Source: Zeus faber (taxonomy: Eukaryota; Chordata; Actinopteri; Zeiformes; Zeidae). From it: a stretch of 64,000 nt of DNA. Position numbers and translations under genes: made by a program. The notes under the pieces were generated by a model. It saw only the letters and a list, made by a program, of their open reading frames with translations. It did not search any database and was not told where the DNA came from. Below, piece by piece: positions 24,811 through 34,965 of this stretch. The stretch lies in assembly GCA_960531495.1 (NCBI GenBank), contig OY482863.1:186001-250000 (forward strand), in the 5' to 3' direction. The first letter of the stretch is position 1. Each line of letters begins with the position of its first letter.

Positions 24811-24995
24811 CTTTAAGGCCAGAGGAAGAGGAGGAGGACGTGGGAGGTCTGGAGGATGATGAAGATGAGGAGGAGGAGGTCTTGACGGGGAAGGAGGTCT
24901 TCCCGCGGCGGGAGGAGGGCGCTAGGACCCGGGAGCGCTTGAGGGGGATGACGGCTCGAGGGGGCGGAGCCACCCGGCCGTGGTAATCAAACAGC
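24811..24995 (-). CDS. ralyl: ralyl exon: basic and Ser-rich linker
   Basis: Minus-strand exon of 185 bases. The acceptor ATATTGTTCTAG precedes GCTGTTTGATTACC; the donor is CTTAAAG then GTATGT. It enters with one base completing an Arg and exits in phase 1. It encodes [20 protein letters not shown], then [19 protein letters not shown] and two serine tracts (about 10 and 6 Ser) around RPPT. [23 protein letters not shown] is the RALYL signature, whereas RALY has LFDYRGRLSPVPVP. The serine tracts are longer than I recall in mammals. The SerCys-free basic stretch fits an RNA-binding or nuclear-localisation linker. Confidence 0.95.
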
Positions 24996-25135
24996 CTAGA
25001 ACAATATTTACTATCAATATTTATACAATATTCAATGTAAAATTCACACAGTTGAATGGACATTTGTATATTTATATTATTTCGCACAACATTTTCATTA
25101 AAGCCCATGATTTCTTTCGACATGTCTGTGTGGTG

Positions 25136-25248
25136 AATGTCTATCTATCTATCTATCTATCTGTCTGTCTGTCTGTCTGTCTGTCAATCTATCTATGTAT
25201 CCATCTATGAATCTATCCATCTATCTATCCATCCATCTATCTATCCTT
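25136..25248. repeat. (TCTA)n/(TCTG)n microsatellite
   Basis: Tetranucleotide array with TCTG core and TCCA variants, in the short intron between the 24811 and 25371 exons of ralyl. Confidence 0.9.
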
Positions 25249-25370
25249 TCAAATTTTTGAATTTATTGAAGATGTACGTTGTAACATTACTAGAAGACCA
25301 GCTCTACCTCCTGAGCTACCATCCCCATGGTAATCATCCCCATAATCATCATATGAATGACTGTACATAC

Positions 25371-25418
25371 CTGCTGTAAAAGTCATCTCTGTAGTACTCA
25401 TAGTCAAATTCATAACCA
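25371..25418 (-). CDS. ralyl: ralyl exon: short YRDD exon
   Basis: Minus-strand exon of 48 bases, too short for most ORF scans. The acceptor TTTTTTTTTTCCAG precedes TGGTTATGAATTTG; the donor is TTTACAGCAG then GTATGT. With the flanking phases it reads SGYEFDYEYYRDDFYSR. RALYL and RALY have GYVFDYDYYRDDFYNR and GYSFDYDYYRDDFYDR at this place. The RALYL insert LESKEPFLSVGG known from mammalian isoforms is not coded here; joining directly to SAVY gives the shorter form. Confidence 0.95.
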
Positions 25419-25468
25419 CTGGAAAAAAAAAAAGATTGAATAGATGAAAATAGATTCATATGCATGTG

Positions 25469-25636
25469 GTAGATAGACAGACAGACAGACAGACAGAAAG
25501 ATAGACAGACAGAGAGCCTTTCAAAAGCCAAGAGATACATAGAGAGATGGACAGAGATGGATACATGGAGAGAGAGAAAACGGAGAGAGAGAAATAGGGA
25601 GGGAGAGAGAGCCAGAGCCACAGAGAACAGAGAGAG

Positions 25637-25672
<36 letters not shown>
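25469..25672. repeat. (AGAC)n and (GA)n tracts
   Basis: An AGAC/AGAT array (25469-25512) followed by GAGA-rich sequence and a pure (GA)n run (about 25640-25672), directly upstream of the 48-base ralyl exon on the minus strand. Confidence 0.9.
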
Positions 25673-25675
<3 letters not shown>

Positions 25676-26442
25676 CTGTTTTATTCATTCTAAGTGGATC
25701 AAAGCGTTTGGACCTTCTGAGTGGAAACAGCCACACGGCCTCTTAAAACCTGAATCCTAACTAACTACAAAAAACAAAAAAAAACAAGAAAAACACGAGG
25801 AAGAGGAAGGAAGGAATAAGTTAATAAATCCTTTTGAAAAAGGATGAAAACCCCACTTTTCTCGGGGGGTTTCAATTAGGATTCATGTATGAGGGTTTCA
25901 TTTTGGAGCGGCAGACTGTTGCTTTAGTGTCTCCAGTTCCTCTTCTCGAGAAGCTTCTTCCCAATTACCATATGCCATCCTGTCGTGCTGCCGCGCTCGG
26001 AAATACAAATGAAATTATTATTTTATTATTATTAATTTGTTTTTAATGACACATTGTGCTGGCTAACCAACCACACAAAGAGGGTGTGGCACAGCAACCC
26101 TGCGATTCAAATGAGAGGATCATCAACAAACTGTCTTTTCTACAGACGCACGCACGCACGCACGCACAGACTGAAAAGCACAGTAAAGCAGATCCGCTCT
26201 GATCCGTGTGTGACCAGGAGAAGCGTACAGGGCCAAGAAAAATATATACTGTATATACAAAATCAGGGCAATGCGGTCATGCTTAATGAAGCGCGCACAA
26301 TGATATTTTTGGAACATGCTTAAAAAAAAAAGTCAGTTGCAAAATTGATGACGCAAACCACAGCAAAGGCCAATGCTAATAACGATTCTTCTAAAAACTA
26401 CAACAATGTATTTTGTAGTTAGAAAAACAGTTATATATATTA
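25673..26442. other. ralyl intron, non-coding
   Basis: No exon recognised. A short (GCAC)n run lies at 26146-26167. Confidence 0.5.
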
Positions 26443-26447
26443 TTACA

Positions 26448-26483
<36 letters not shown>

Positions 26484-27715
26484 ATTTGGGCTGTTCCCAT
26501 TAGGGGTCGCCACAGCGGATCATCTTCCTCCCTGACACCACCCGCCTGTCCTCCGTCAGCACCTCCATCGAGCTTCTCTTTGGCTTCCTCTTTCCCTCTT
26601 GCCTGGCAGCTCCACCCTCAGCCTCCTTCTCCCAATGTAACTCTCATCTCTCCTCCACACATGTCCAAACCATCTCAATCTGGCCTCTCTCACTTTTCCA
26701 CCAAACTGTCCAACCTGAGCTGTCCCTCTAATGTTCTCATTCCACTGTTCCACTGTCCGCGCCACCATTGCATTGCACTGCTGCCTCACAGCAAGAAGGT
26801 CCTGGGTTCGATTGCCGCCTGGGGTGCTGTTGGCATCGTGCTCCGGCGGGTTATCTCCCAAATAGGAGCCTTTCTGTGTAGAGTTTGCATGTTCTCCCCG
26901 TGCTCACATGGGGCTTCCTCCACCTCACGTCAGTAAGGACCTCCACCAAAAACATGCACCCATCATCGTCTGACCAGCGATGGACACTTATCACCTGGTC
27001 CCCGGGCGCGTCCACGTACGCTGCCCACTGCTCCTGGCTGTGCCCCCGGAGGAAGGACAAGCCAGGATGGGTCAAATGCAGAGGAACCATTTCACCGGCC
27101 ACCATCAAAGCATGTGCATGTGTGTGTGTGTGCAAGCATGTGTTGTAGTGTGGTGTGTTGCGTGACGAATAAAGACTGTTACTTTCTTTCTTTTCTGTTT
27201 TCTTGATCCTGTCCATCCTTGTCCCTCCCAATGAAAACCTCAACATCTTCAACTCTCCCACCGCCACTTCAGCCACTTGCTTTTTTGTCAGTGCCACCGC
27301 CTCTAAACTGTACAACATGGCTGCTCTCACTACCGTCCTGTACACCTTCCCCTTCACTCTTGCTGGAACCCTTCTGTCACAGATCACGCCAGACACTCTT
27401 CTCCACCCACTCCACCCTGCCTGTACTCTCTTCTCCACCTCTCTCCCGCACTCTCCGCTGCTTTGGATGGTCGACCACAAGTACTTGAACTCATCCGCCT
27501 TCTCCACCTCCACTCCTTGCATTCTCAGCTTTTCGCCACCCTCCCATTCAGGCACATGTATTGTGTCTTACTCCTGCTGACCTTCATTCCTCTTCTCTCT
27601 AATGCTGCCTCCACTTCTCCAGGCTCTCCTCAAACTGCTCCCTACTCTCGCTACAGATAACAATGTCATTCGCGAACATCATAGTCCAAGGAGACTCCTG
27701 CCTGATTTTTTTAGT
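26443..27715 (-). mobile_element. RTE-clade (Rex3-like) LINE 3' part, split by a SINE
   Basis: Read on the minus strand, the coding remnant has ADEFKYLWSTIQSSGECG, VEKRVQAGWSGWRRVSGV and VAELKMLRFSLG-like sequence (27555-27200), then after an insertion REARLRWFGHVWRRDESYIG (26700-26620). This C-terminal part of the RT ORF (tracking GSTIQSNGECGxEVxKRVQAGW and RWFGHVxRR) is typical of Rex3/RTE elements in fish. The 3' end, GATCCGCTGTGGCGACCCCT then GGGAACAGCCC, is followed by an (AAT)n tail at 26443-26486. The 5' end is truncated near 27715 and the catalytic core is missing. Confidence 0.85.
26753..27191 (+). mobile_element. tRNA-derived SINE, copy 1
   Basis: Starts with a tRNA-like head whose B-box-like motif is GGTCCTGGGTTCGATTGCCG, followed by TTTGCATGTTCTCCCCGTGC, then CACTTATCACCTGGTCCC, GGTCAAATGCAGAGGAACC, a GTGT-rich stretch and the tail GTGACGAATAAAGACTG plus TTTC repeats. 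The same architecture is on the minus strand at 46745-47168. The insertion splits the RTE ORF between RMDRIK and NENIRG. Transcription would be by RNA polymerase III from the internal promoter. Confidence 0.82.
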
Positions 27716-28017
27716 TATTGTTATTTACATTATGATTATTATTAGCATTATAATTATTCCATTATTTCAATCAGCCACCATCAGACATTTGTTGATTGTT
27801 TTTTAATTTATCTTTGAATTGTTTATTATTATTATTGTCATCATCATCATCATTATTATTGTTATTATTATTTTTTTTTTTTATTTTTTTTATCATTATT
27901 ACTTCCATTGTATTACCTGTTTTTTCATGATCATTATAATTGAATGTGTTCAAAACCCTTCCTGACTTACAGCGTTAGTGAAGAATGGAAGTATTTTGGA
28001 AGTACAAGTATTATTAG
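27716..28017. other. AT-rich intron with (ATT)-type runs
   Basis: Degenerate TTATTATTATTG and CATCATCATCAT runs; no gene. Confidence 0.6.
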
Positions 28018-28185
28018 TATTATGAGTGGGTTGTCTAGAAAGCTGAGTGTTGCCGGTTTGAAACCTGGCTCCTCTTGATAGCATGCCATAGTGTCCTAAT
28101 GGCTCCTGATGGCTGCGTCCATCGGTGTATGAATAACTGTAATTCACTTTGGAGTGAAAGTGTCTGCAAAATGATGATGTTATCT
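28018..28185 (+). mobile_element. SINE relic with tRNA-like head and L2-type tail
   Basis: GTTGCCGGTTTGAAACC resembles a tRNA B box. The 3' part CACTTTGGAGTGAAAGTGTC then TGCAAAATGA is a diverged version of the L2 tail CTTTGGATAAAAGCGTCTGC then TAAATGA seen at 41496. It lies less than 30 bases downstream (minus-strand sense) of the 28213 ralyl exon. Confidence 0.55.
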
Positions 28186-28212
28186 GATGTCATTAGTATT
28201 GCCAGGTCTCAC

Positions 28213-28288
28213 CTGTAGACAGCGGACAGCGGCCTCTTGTTCCCTGCTTTGGGTCTGTAGGGCTTGGGCTCGCCCGCCATGTTTATGT
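28213..28288 (-). CDS. ralyl: ralyl exon: end of RRM and linker ([14 protein letters not shown])
   Basis: Minus-strand exon of 76 bases. The acceptor GTGTTTCTTCCAG precedes ACATAAACATGG; the donor is GTCTACAG then GTGAGACC. It enters needing one base (G) to make Asp and reads DIN then [21 protein letters not shown] and Y, leaving in phase 2. RALYL has [16 protein letters not shown] at the RRM end. The Met is therefore internal and not a start codon. The product family is the nuclear hnRNP C/RALY group, which binds U-rich RNA through one RRM; that RRM is coded further upstream, outside what I can find here. RALYL is chosen over RALY because of [15 protein letters not shown]. Confidence 0.95.
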
Positions 28289-29469
28289 CTGGAAGAAACA
28301 CAACGAGATGGACCGGCGTCGATCAATATCCAGCACAACAAAGAAAACAACAACAACAAAAGGATTGGAAAACAAAAGCATTCCAGCCACGTTCGTAGAA
28401 ATAAAAAAATAATATTATTTATTTAAAAAAACATAAAACCAGTGTGTGTGTGTGTGTGTGTGTGTGCGTGCCTGTGTGTGTGTGTGTGTGTGCTCATGTT
28501 GATTTAGAAACTTAAAAAAAACTTTTCCAAAAGAATCCCCATTTTTAAAAAGTGCATTTTTTTGGAATTCTTTTACCCTCATTCAAAGGGTTAAAAAAAA
28601 AAGTTTTTTTTTTTTTTTTTTTTTATAAATCAAGACGGCAAGGTGATGTTAAAAACATTAAACAAAATGAAAGATTGAATATAACCCAATAACAGCCTGA
28701 CATTCTGACATAATTCTATTTCCGCAAAAAAAACCTTTTAGTGCTTTGTGAGGAATACATGGCGTGGGGGTGTGTGTGTGTATGCGGGGGGGGGTATTTA
28801 CGAGAGAAAATAAAATTGAAAATGAAAAGGTGAGACAGAGTGCCTCCTTGAAAATATACAAAAAAAAAAATGAAACATGCACATCTGAAAAAATAATTGT
28901 ATCCATCACACCTATCCGCAAGGTCCTCGTATTTCTGTGGCTGAGGCTGAATGGTTTTTGTTGTGATTTGACGCTGTCAGACGAAAACCACCCAAAAAAT
29001 GACCCAAAGTGAAACATTCTCATGAAAGAAAAAACGTGGAAACCAACATTGAGGGAAACTCAGCGGCTGCAGGAAACGAGCGCACGTCCCTGAAGCAGAG
29101 AAAATAATCGACAAAAAGAAGAAAAAAAAACCCTCTCTCGCTCTCCCTGGCTCAGGTGTGGAAGAATTTGGGGAGGGGCGCTCGTCTCTCATCGACTTTC
29201 AGGGCACAAACCCGTTTTTGTTTTTTTTGTTTTTCAACTTGCAGGTTGGCATCCGCAATTAATTAATGTGTGGGGAAATTATGTAGTAATTCGATTTGAA
29301 AAATATGTTGTTTTTTTTAAACTTAGAATAACAGCTTGACAAATTTTTGTAATGCAATTAGCCACGCCCACCAAAAAAACGGACATTGCCCGCAAACTTG
29401 GATGTGTTGTCACATACAGACGGGACAGAGCGAGTGCTGCAGTGAACGGCAAGTAGAAGAAATAGAGAG
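28289..29469. other. Large upstream ralyl intron begins; microsatellites
   Basis: Contains a (GT)n tract at 28442-28492 and poly-A/poly-T runs at 28594-28625. No RRM-coding exon is recognised in this stretch or in the rest of the window on the minus strand. Confidence 0.55.
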
Positions 29470-29580
29470 GAGACGGAGCGGCCTTTTAGAAAAAGACTGT
29501 TTTTATTTTAGATTTCGATTCACATTCGTTAGTTTCCCTCTTGTATGAAACGAAACACAAACATAACTTAAACCAAAAAC
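29470..29580 (+). repeat. Short dispersed repeat, copy 1
   Basis: CTGTTTTTATTTTAGAT, TTCGTTAGTTTCC, TTGTATGAAACG and AACACAA occur in the same order and orientation at 58770-58860. Class unknown. Confidence 0.45.
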
Positions 29581-29590
29581 CATACATAAC

Positions 29591-29624
29591 GGTTCCACTC
29601 CATCCCAGCGGATGGAGTGGAACC
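29591..29624. repeat. Perfect 15-base hairpin
   Basis: GGTTCCACTCCATCC, a 4-base loop CAGC, then the exact reverse complement. The flanking bases do not pair. It could be a foldback end of a DNA element or a structured RNA element; no further evidence. Confidence 0.85.
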
Positions 29625-29984
29625 ATTTACTGTATATTGTTGAAGCTAGAGTCACAGTACTTCACCATCCTAAATAGCTGTAAAACTGACTGACATGCCG
29701 ACTGACTGGCACCCTGCTACTGCGCTGTGGCAGTCAGTCAGACAATGTTTCCCCTGCGTGATGTCACCGGCTGAGATGTTAAAAAAGTGCCCATTTAACC
29801 AGCAAACTCAAAAACCTTCATTTTCCCTGTAATTTTGCCCTCTCTCACCGTAAGAAAGGATTATTATTATTATTTTTTTTAAACCATCTTCTCCATAACC
29901 CAAAAGTAGACAATTCATAAAAAAAAAATTACCTGGTAGGTTCTCTTCCAATGGCATGAATGGACGAACACAAAAAAGGGAGTT

Positions 29985-30590
29985 CTTTTGGGGAAAATTT
30001 TTTCCAGAGTTGATGGTCTTGGTCAGATTAAGGTCCGCGATATGATTTAGATATTCCTCCACCTGCTTCTCGTAATACATAACATGGAGATTAAAGGTTT
30101 CACAGACAAGTGAAACTGAAGGAGCCTCATCTTGTTTACAGAAGTGACGTGAGCATTTCTTCTTCCATGGTACACGTTGGTACACGCCCCCTCCACAATG
30201 ATGTCTCTGTGTGTGTGTAAAAGTAGTACAATTTAAAGGTTGAACTCTATCAAAACGGAATCACATAATGACGTCACATCACATCGCTTTAAAGGAAACG
30301 ATCGATCGGCATTGTTCAGCGCTGTTAAGCTTCTCGATAAGTGAACTGTGTTTCCCCAGATATTTAACTCCCCGGTTTACCATTTTTCTACTATTTATAA
30401 ATCAAACTCTGTTTTGAAAATACGTTGAGAGATAAAAAAAAACAAAAAAAAAAACACAAAGGAACATGAACCTGGATAAATCGAATTTTCCTTCAAGAAA
30501 GGTTTTTTCAACTTATTTGGCTGCTCCTGGTCATTTTAGAAATGTGCGACATAACGGGTTTTTCTGTGGTGGGTCACAAATTAGATGAAT
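29985..30590 (-). mobile_element. TTAA-type (Kolobok-like) element, copy 2, inverted
   Basis: Read on the minus strand it matches 8480-9040: AAACCCG, ACATTTCTAAAATG, TCTCAACGTATTTTCAAAAC, TATAAATAGT and AACCTTTAAATTGTACTACT. An open frame of 125 residues at 30185-29808 includes CSRHFCKQDEAPSVSLVCET, which parallels TSLP..TR.. ASLVRENF in copy 1. That suggests an element-encoded peptide, unrecognised. The terminal repeats are not both preserved. Confidence 0.5.
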
Positions 30591-30842
30591 GTTAGATATG
30601 ATATAGTGTCTATATTATAGTTATGAAGAAAACTATGAAACTATGATCAAAACAGTCATTACTGAACATTCTCTAACAGTGATAAAATCTTGTCAAGGAT
30701 ATAACGGTGAAGTTTAACTGTCATTAATTTTGCTGGGGACCCCCTGGAACACACCCTTAAGTTGGGAGTTTATTTTCATTGTAGCTTTGAAGATACAGGG
30801 GAGGGTAAAACAATTCCGCTCGATGTTTTTGAAATGCTGTGT

Positions 30843-30910
30843 AATTGTCCTGCTGCCACAAAGAGCATCAGTGAGGCTTCACTGTTGCTCTTTGTAGCAG
30901 CAGGACAATT
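30843..30910. repeat. Near-perfect 32-base inverted repeat (hairpin candidate)
   Basis: The left arm starts AATTGTCCTGCTGCCACAAA and ends AGAGCATCAGTGA. After a 4-base loop (GGCT) the right arm is its reverse complement with 2 mismatches of 32. Open frames on both strands cross it by symmetry. The sequence outside the arms does not pair, so it is an isolated foldback. Confidence 0.9.
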
Positions 30911-31080
30911 GGTTGAGACGCACCCTGGGGCAAAGGGTTCGCGATCATGCGGCTCACGGGATGTTGTCAATAATCATCTTTATTCATAGATCTTTATTTG
31001 CTCGTCTGTATTTCCATGTCCTGGTCTATGGCGTTTGAGTGCAGCTGACTGTGGTGCTGAACTGGTTGCAGGGGAATGTA

Positions 31081-31340
31081 GCTCTCCATGGTTCTGACAT
31101 GATTACAGAGAGGTGGTGCTGTCCATGGTTCTGACATGATTACAGAGAGGTGGTGCTGTCCATGGTTCTGACATGATTACAGAGAGGTGGTGCTGTCCAT
31201 GGTTCTGACCTGACTAAAGCACGGGGGTGCTTTCAGTGGTGCTGAACTGACTATGGTGGGTTGATGCTGTCCGTCGTTCTAAACTGACTACAGGGGTGGA
31301 GCTGTCTGTGGTCTGAACCGATTAGAGCGGGGTGGTGCGC
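31081..31340. repeat. 37-base tandem repeat
   Basis: Three almost identical units containing TCCATGGTTCTGACATGATT then ACAGAGAGGTGGTGCTG, followed by progressively diverged units (TCCGTCGTTCTAAACTGACT) to about 31340. Confidence 0.92.
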
Positions 31341-31723
31341 TCCGTGGGGTTAAAACAGAAAACATTGGATGGCTTCAAGACAAATATAGAAAAAGCAGAG
31401 TATTTTAAGTTGATTTAAAGATTTCTTCATTTTTAAAATGCACCTTTCCCTTTTGATAGCCCAGGTCAGCGGTTCTCAACGTCTGTTTTCGGGACGCCTG
31501 GGGGAGTCATTCAAGAGGTTCCATGGGGTTCCCCAGGAAAATAGTAGTAATTAACCCCTAATTAATTAGAGGCAGAGTAAGTAATTAATAAAATAGTAGT
31601 TCTTAGCATTAAGATAGGATTAATATATAATAGTTATAGATTGAATAGTTTTGTTTTCATTTTGTTTTTTTCATTAACTGTTTATTGTATATTTTTTTAT
31701 TTATTAGTTTGTTATATTTGAGC

Positions 31724-31945
31724 ACATATCTATCTATCTATCTATCTATCTCTATCTACAGTTTGTATGTTTGTATCTGTCTGTCTGTCTGCCTGCCTAA
31801 TTATCTATTCATCTATCTATCAATCTATCTATCTCTATCTACAGTATATATGTTTGTATGTATGTATGTATGTATGTATGTATCTGTCTGTCTGTCTGTC
31901 TACCTGCCTAATTATCTATCTATCTATCTTTCCATTCATCTGCCT
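31724..31945. repeat. TCTA/TGTA/TCTG tetranucleotide cluster
   Basis: Two similar halves, each with TCTA, then CTACAGT, then TGTA, TCTG and CCTGCCTAATTATC. The second half looks like a duplication of the first with an expanded TGTA run. Confidence 0.9.
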
Positions 31946-32534
31946 AATTAGTTGATATATGGACCTTCATTGCCTGGTTTCTCCATGTATCTCACAGTAT
32001 GGTCCAAAGTGTATTAAAACCAAATCATGAAAGTCAGAAAAAAAAGACATTTTGGAGGCAAAGTGAAGCCGACGAATGTTGTCAGCGTCCTGTCAACGGT
32101 CGAGTTGATGCAATATCACTGCCGACAGCCCATCGCGCGGGGGTCAGCCCCGTTAACCTTGGGCGTCGAACACTTTGTGAACTCTCCGGGCCGTCACGAC
32201 ATCAGCGCGTTAAGGAGGAAATAAAGTTGTTTTGGTGTGTTATTGGGGAGTTTGATGGCAACTTTTCAAAGGTGTCCAGTGACAGTGATAAAGTGTCTTG
32301 CGGACGGATCTGCGAGCAACTTGAAGGAACGTGAAATGAAATGCGCTCCGTGGTTTTCTTTTTTGGGAAATGAAAGAAAAGAGGAAGAAGAGTGGAGAAA
32401 GAGTCCTTCCAGACCAATGGTGATGGCTTCACAAACACATTTGTCACTTTTAACTTTATTTTATTTTCTAATCTGTCATGTGCTCTCTGTCTCCTGGTCT
32501 CCCCACGGACGGCCGTCTGTGTGAGGAGATAAAC
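31946..32534. other. Non-coding; CpG-containing patch
   Basis: No gene recognised. 32060-32220 is richer in CpG than its surroundings (CCCATCGCGCGGGGGTCAGC) but has no conserved protein motif in any frame. Confidence 0.4.
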
Positions 32535-32970
32535 ACAAGAGATGAGAGAAGGCAGAAAAGAGAGAAAGAGGGAGAGAAGGAGAGCGAGAGTGAGATAGAC
32601 AGAAAGAGAGAGAGCGAGATAGAGAGAGAGAGAGGGAGAGAGAGTGAGAGAGTGAGATAGAGAGAGAAGAACAAGAATCTTTATTTGTCACGCAACACAC
32701 CACACTACAACACATACACACAGACATGCACATGCTTTTTTGAGGGAAAGCGAGATAGAGCGTGAGAAAGAGAGAAAGAGAGAGAGAGAGAGCTATAGAG
32801 AAAGAAAGAGGGAGAGGGAGCAAGATAGAGGGAAAGAGAGAGAGAGAGAGAGAGAGGGGGAGAGAGGGAGCAAGAGAGTGAGAGGGAGAGAGAGAGAGAT
32901 AGAAAGAAAGAGAGAGAGAGAGAAAGAGAGAGAGCAATAGAGAAAGAGAGAGGGCAGAGAGAGGGAGAGA
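32535..32970. repeat. (GA)n tract, left part
   Basis: Long GAGA-rich array interrupted at 32668-32744 by a SINE tail and ended at 32971 by a full-length LINE. The array resumes beyond the LINE at 36484. Confidence 0.93.
32668..32744 (-). mobile_element. SINE 3' tail fragment inside the (GA)n tract
   Basis: Minus-strand reading ends GTGTGTTGCGTGACAAATAA then AGATTCTTGTTCTT, matching the 3' ends of the SINE copies at 26753 and 46745. Only about 77 bases remain, so this insertion is severely 5'-truncated. Confidence 0.72.
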
Positions 32971-33477
32971 TTCAAGATCAAGATTCAAGATTTTTATTTG
33001 TCACATACATATACATACTTTCATACATATATGCAGTGAAATGTAATGCAACGCACCCGGTGATAGCACACAATAAGTCCTAGGAAAAAGTACAAAAATA
33101 AAATAAAATAAAAAGTAGAAAATTCCTTTCTAATAGACCGACTAACTGACTCCTAAAACGTAATACAGTAAGTGGAATACTTATAGAATAAGATAAAAAA
33201 TATATAGAATAAAATACAATAAAAAATAAATTGAAATAAAATGGAATAGGTTGAAGGAATATGCCTATGTATATACAGATATGTGCATTTAAAGTGGCAT
33301 GTGAATTAAAGTGGCATGTGAATGTGAATAGAGTGAGGTAGTGTTTGGGATAATACAGCACAGTATACAACAGTACGGCGCAGCAATACGGCATCACGAA
33401 CAACCCTGAACAGTGATACAGTATGCGGTACAGTATGCTACATACAGTACAGTAGGTAGTGGAGCCTAGTGCATGGC

Positions 33478-34965
33478 TCAGTTAGGACCCCTGGTGAGGT
33501 CAGCGTTGACAGTTCTGATGGCTTGAGGGAAGAAACTCCGTCTCAGTCTCTCTGTTCTCGCTGCGTGACTGCGGAGGCGCTTGCCTGACCGCAGCAGCTG
33601 AAACAGTCCGTTGTTGGGGTGATGAGGATCCTTCATGATCCTACGGGCTCTGCTACTACACCTCCTGGTGTATAACTCCTGCAAGGGGGGGAGGGTAGTT
33701 CCAGTGGTACGTTCAGCTGAACGCACCACCCTCTGCAGGGCCCGCCTGTCCTGGGCAGTACAGTTCCCAAACCAGGCAGTGATGTTGCCTGTCAGGATGC
33801 TCTCCACTGCTCCAGAGTAGAAGGACTTGAGGATCCTCACCGAGACCCGGAATTTCCTCAGCTGCCTGAGGTGGTAGAGACGCTGCCTCGCCTTTCTCAC
33901 CAGAGTGTCTGTGTGAACAGTCCATGTTAAGTCCTCTGTGATGTGGACTCCCAGATATCTGAAGCTGCTCACCCTATCGACAGAAGTCCCATTAATCCAC
34001 AAGGGCGCGTGCGTCCTCGATTGTGATCCACGCCTAAAGTCCACAATCAGCTCCTTGGTTTTGCTGACGTTCAGGTGGAGGCTGTTGTCCTGGCACCAGA
34101 GTGACAGGTCAGCCACCTCCTCGCGGTAGGCCTTCTCATCGCAGTCGGTGATCAGGCCCACGACCACGGTGTCGTCAGCAAACTTGATGATGGTGTTGGA
34201 GCTGGACCTGGCCACACAGTCATGTGTGTACAGGGAGTACAGTAGGGGGCTGAGGACGCAGCCCTGGGGGGACCCTGTATTCAGGGTGAGGGAGCTTGAC
34301 ATGTACTTCCCCACCTTGACCACCTGGGGGCGGCCTGTGAGGAAGTCCAGGATCCAGGTGCACAGCGGAGCATTCAATCCTAGCTCCAACAACTTGACAG
34401 CCAGTCTGGTGGGGACTATGGTGTTGAAAGCTGAACTATAATCAATGAACAGCATTCTCACATAGGCCCCCTTCTGGCCATCCAGGTGCGTGAGCGTGGT
34501 GTGCAGTACCTGGGAGACCGCGTCATCCGTGGATCTGTTCTGCCGGTACGCGAACTGCAACGGGTCCAAGGTGCGGGGGAGGGAGGCGCAGATGTAATCC
34601 TTAATCAGCCTCTCGAAACACTTCATGACCACCGAGGTGAGGGCCACCGGACGGTAGTCATTCAGGCAGGTTGGAGAGGCGATCTTCGGGACAGGAACGA
34701 CGGTGGACCTCTTGAAACAGGATGGGACCACTGATTCAGCCAGGGAGATGTTGAATATTGTAGTGAACACCGGAGCTAGCTGGTTAGCACAGGTCTTCAG
34801 TACTCGTCCAGATATGCCATCTGGGCCCGCAGCTTTCCTGGTGTTCACCCGCATCAAAGCCCTCCTGACCTCGTGCACGGACACAGAGTGCGCGCTCGTC
34901 CCCAGCGGTGTAGCTCCAATTAGCCGGCGAGCTAGCGGTGCTGCTGCCAGACTCGAACCGCGCAT
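33478..34965 (-). CDS. Reverse transcriptase frame of the Rex1-like LINE
   Basis: 495 residues. RT motifs are in order: [14 protein letters not shown] (about residue 45), [18 protein letters not shown] (103), [14 protein letters not shown] (172), [20 protein letters not shown] (229), the catalytic FADD at 262-265, [15 protein letters not shown], then the thumb with [14 protein letters not shown] and the C-terminal [20 protein letters not shown]. All catalytic aspartates are present. The first 30 or so residues are out of frame relative to the natural ORF and the listed start is not biological. The protein copies the element's RNA at a nicked target. Confidence 0.9.
   Translation of the reverse strand: MRGSSLAAAPLARRLIGATPLGTSAHSVSVHEVRRALMRVNTRKAAGPDGISGRVLKTCANQLAPVFTTIFNISLAESVVPSCFKRSTVVPVPKIASPTCLNDYRPVALTSVVMKCFERLIKDYICASLPRTLDPLQFAYRQNRSTDDAVSQVLHTTLTHLDGQKGAYVRMLFIDYSSAFNTIVPTRLAVKLLELGLNAPLCTWILDFLTGRPQVVKVGKYMSSSLTLNTGSPQGCVLSPLLYSLYTHDCVARSSSNTIIKFADDTVVVGLITDCDEKAYREEVADLSLWCQDNSLHLNVSKTKELIVDFRRGSQSRTHAPLWINGTSVDRVSSFRYLGVHITEDLTWTVHTDTLVRKARQRLYHLRQLRKFRVSVRILKSFYSGAVESILTGNITAWFGNCTAQDRRALQRVVRSAERTTGTTLPPLQELYTRRCSSRARRIMKDPHHPNNGLFQLLRSGKRLRSHAARTERLRRSFFPQAIRTVNADLTRGPN

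Noticed and set aside
26851-27555. Single 234-residue protein
   Set aside because: It is a chimera of RTE LINE sequence and an inserted SINE read on its antisense strand.
28281-28283. ATG of [11 protein letters not shown] as a gene start
   Set aside because: The exon has a clear acceptor upstream and reads DIN before the Met, which is internal in RALYL.
32476-32988. Ser/Leu-rich 170-residue frame
   Set aside because: Complement of the (GA)n tract.
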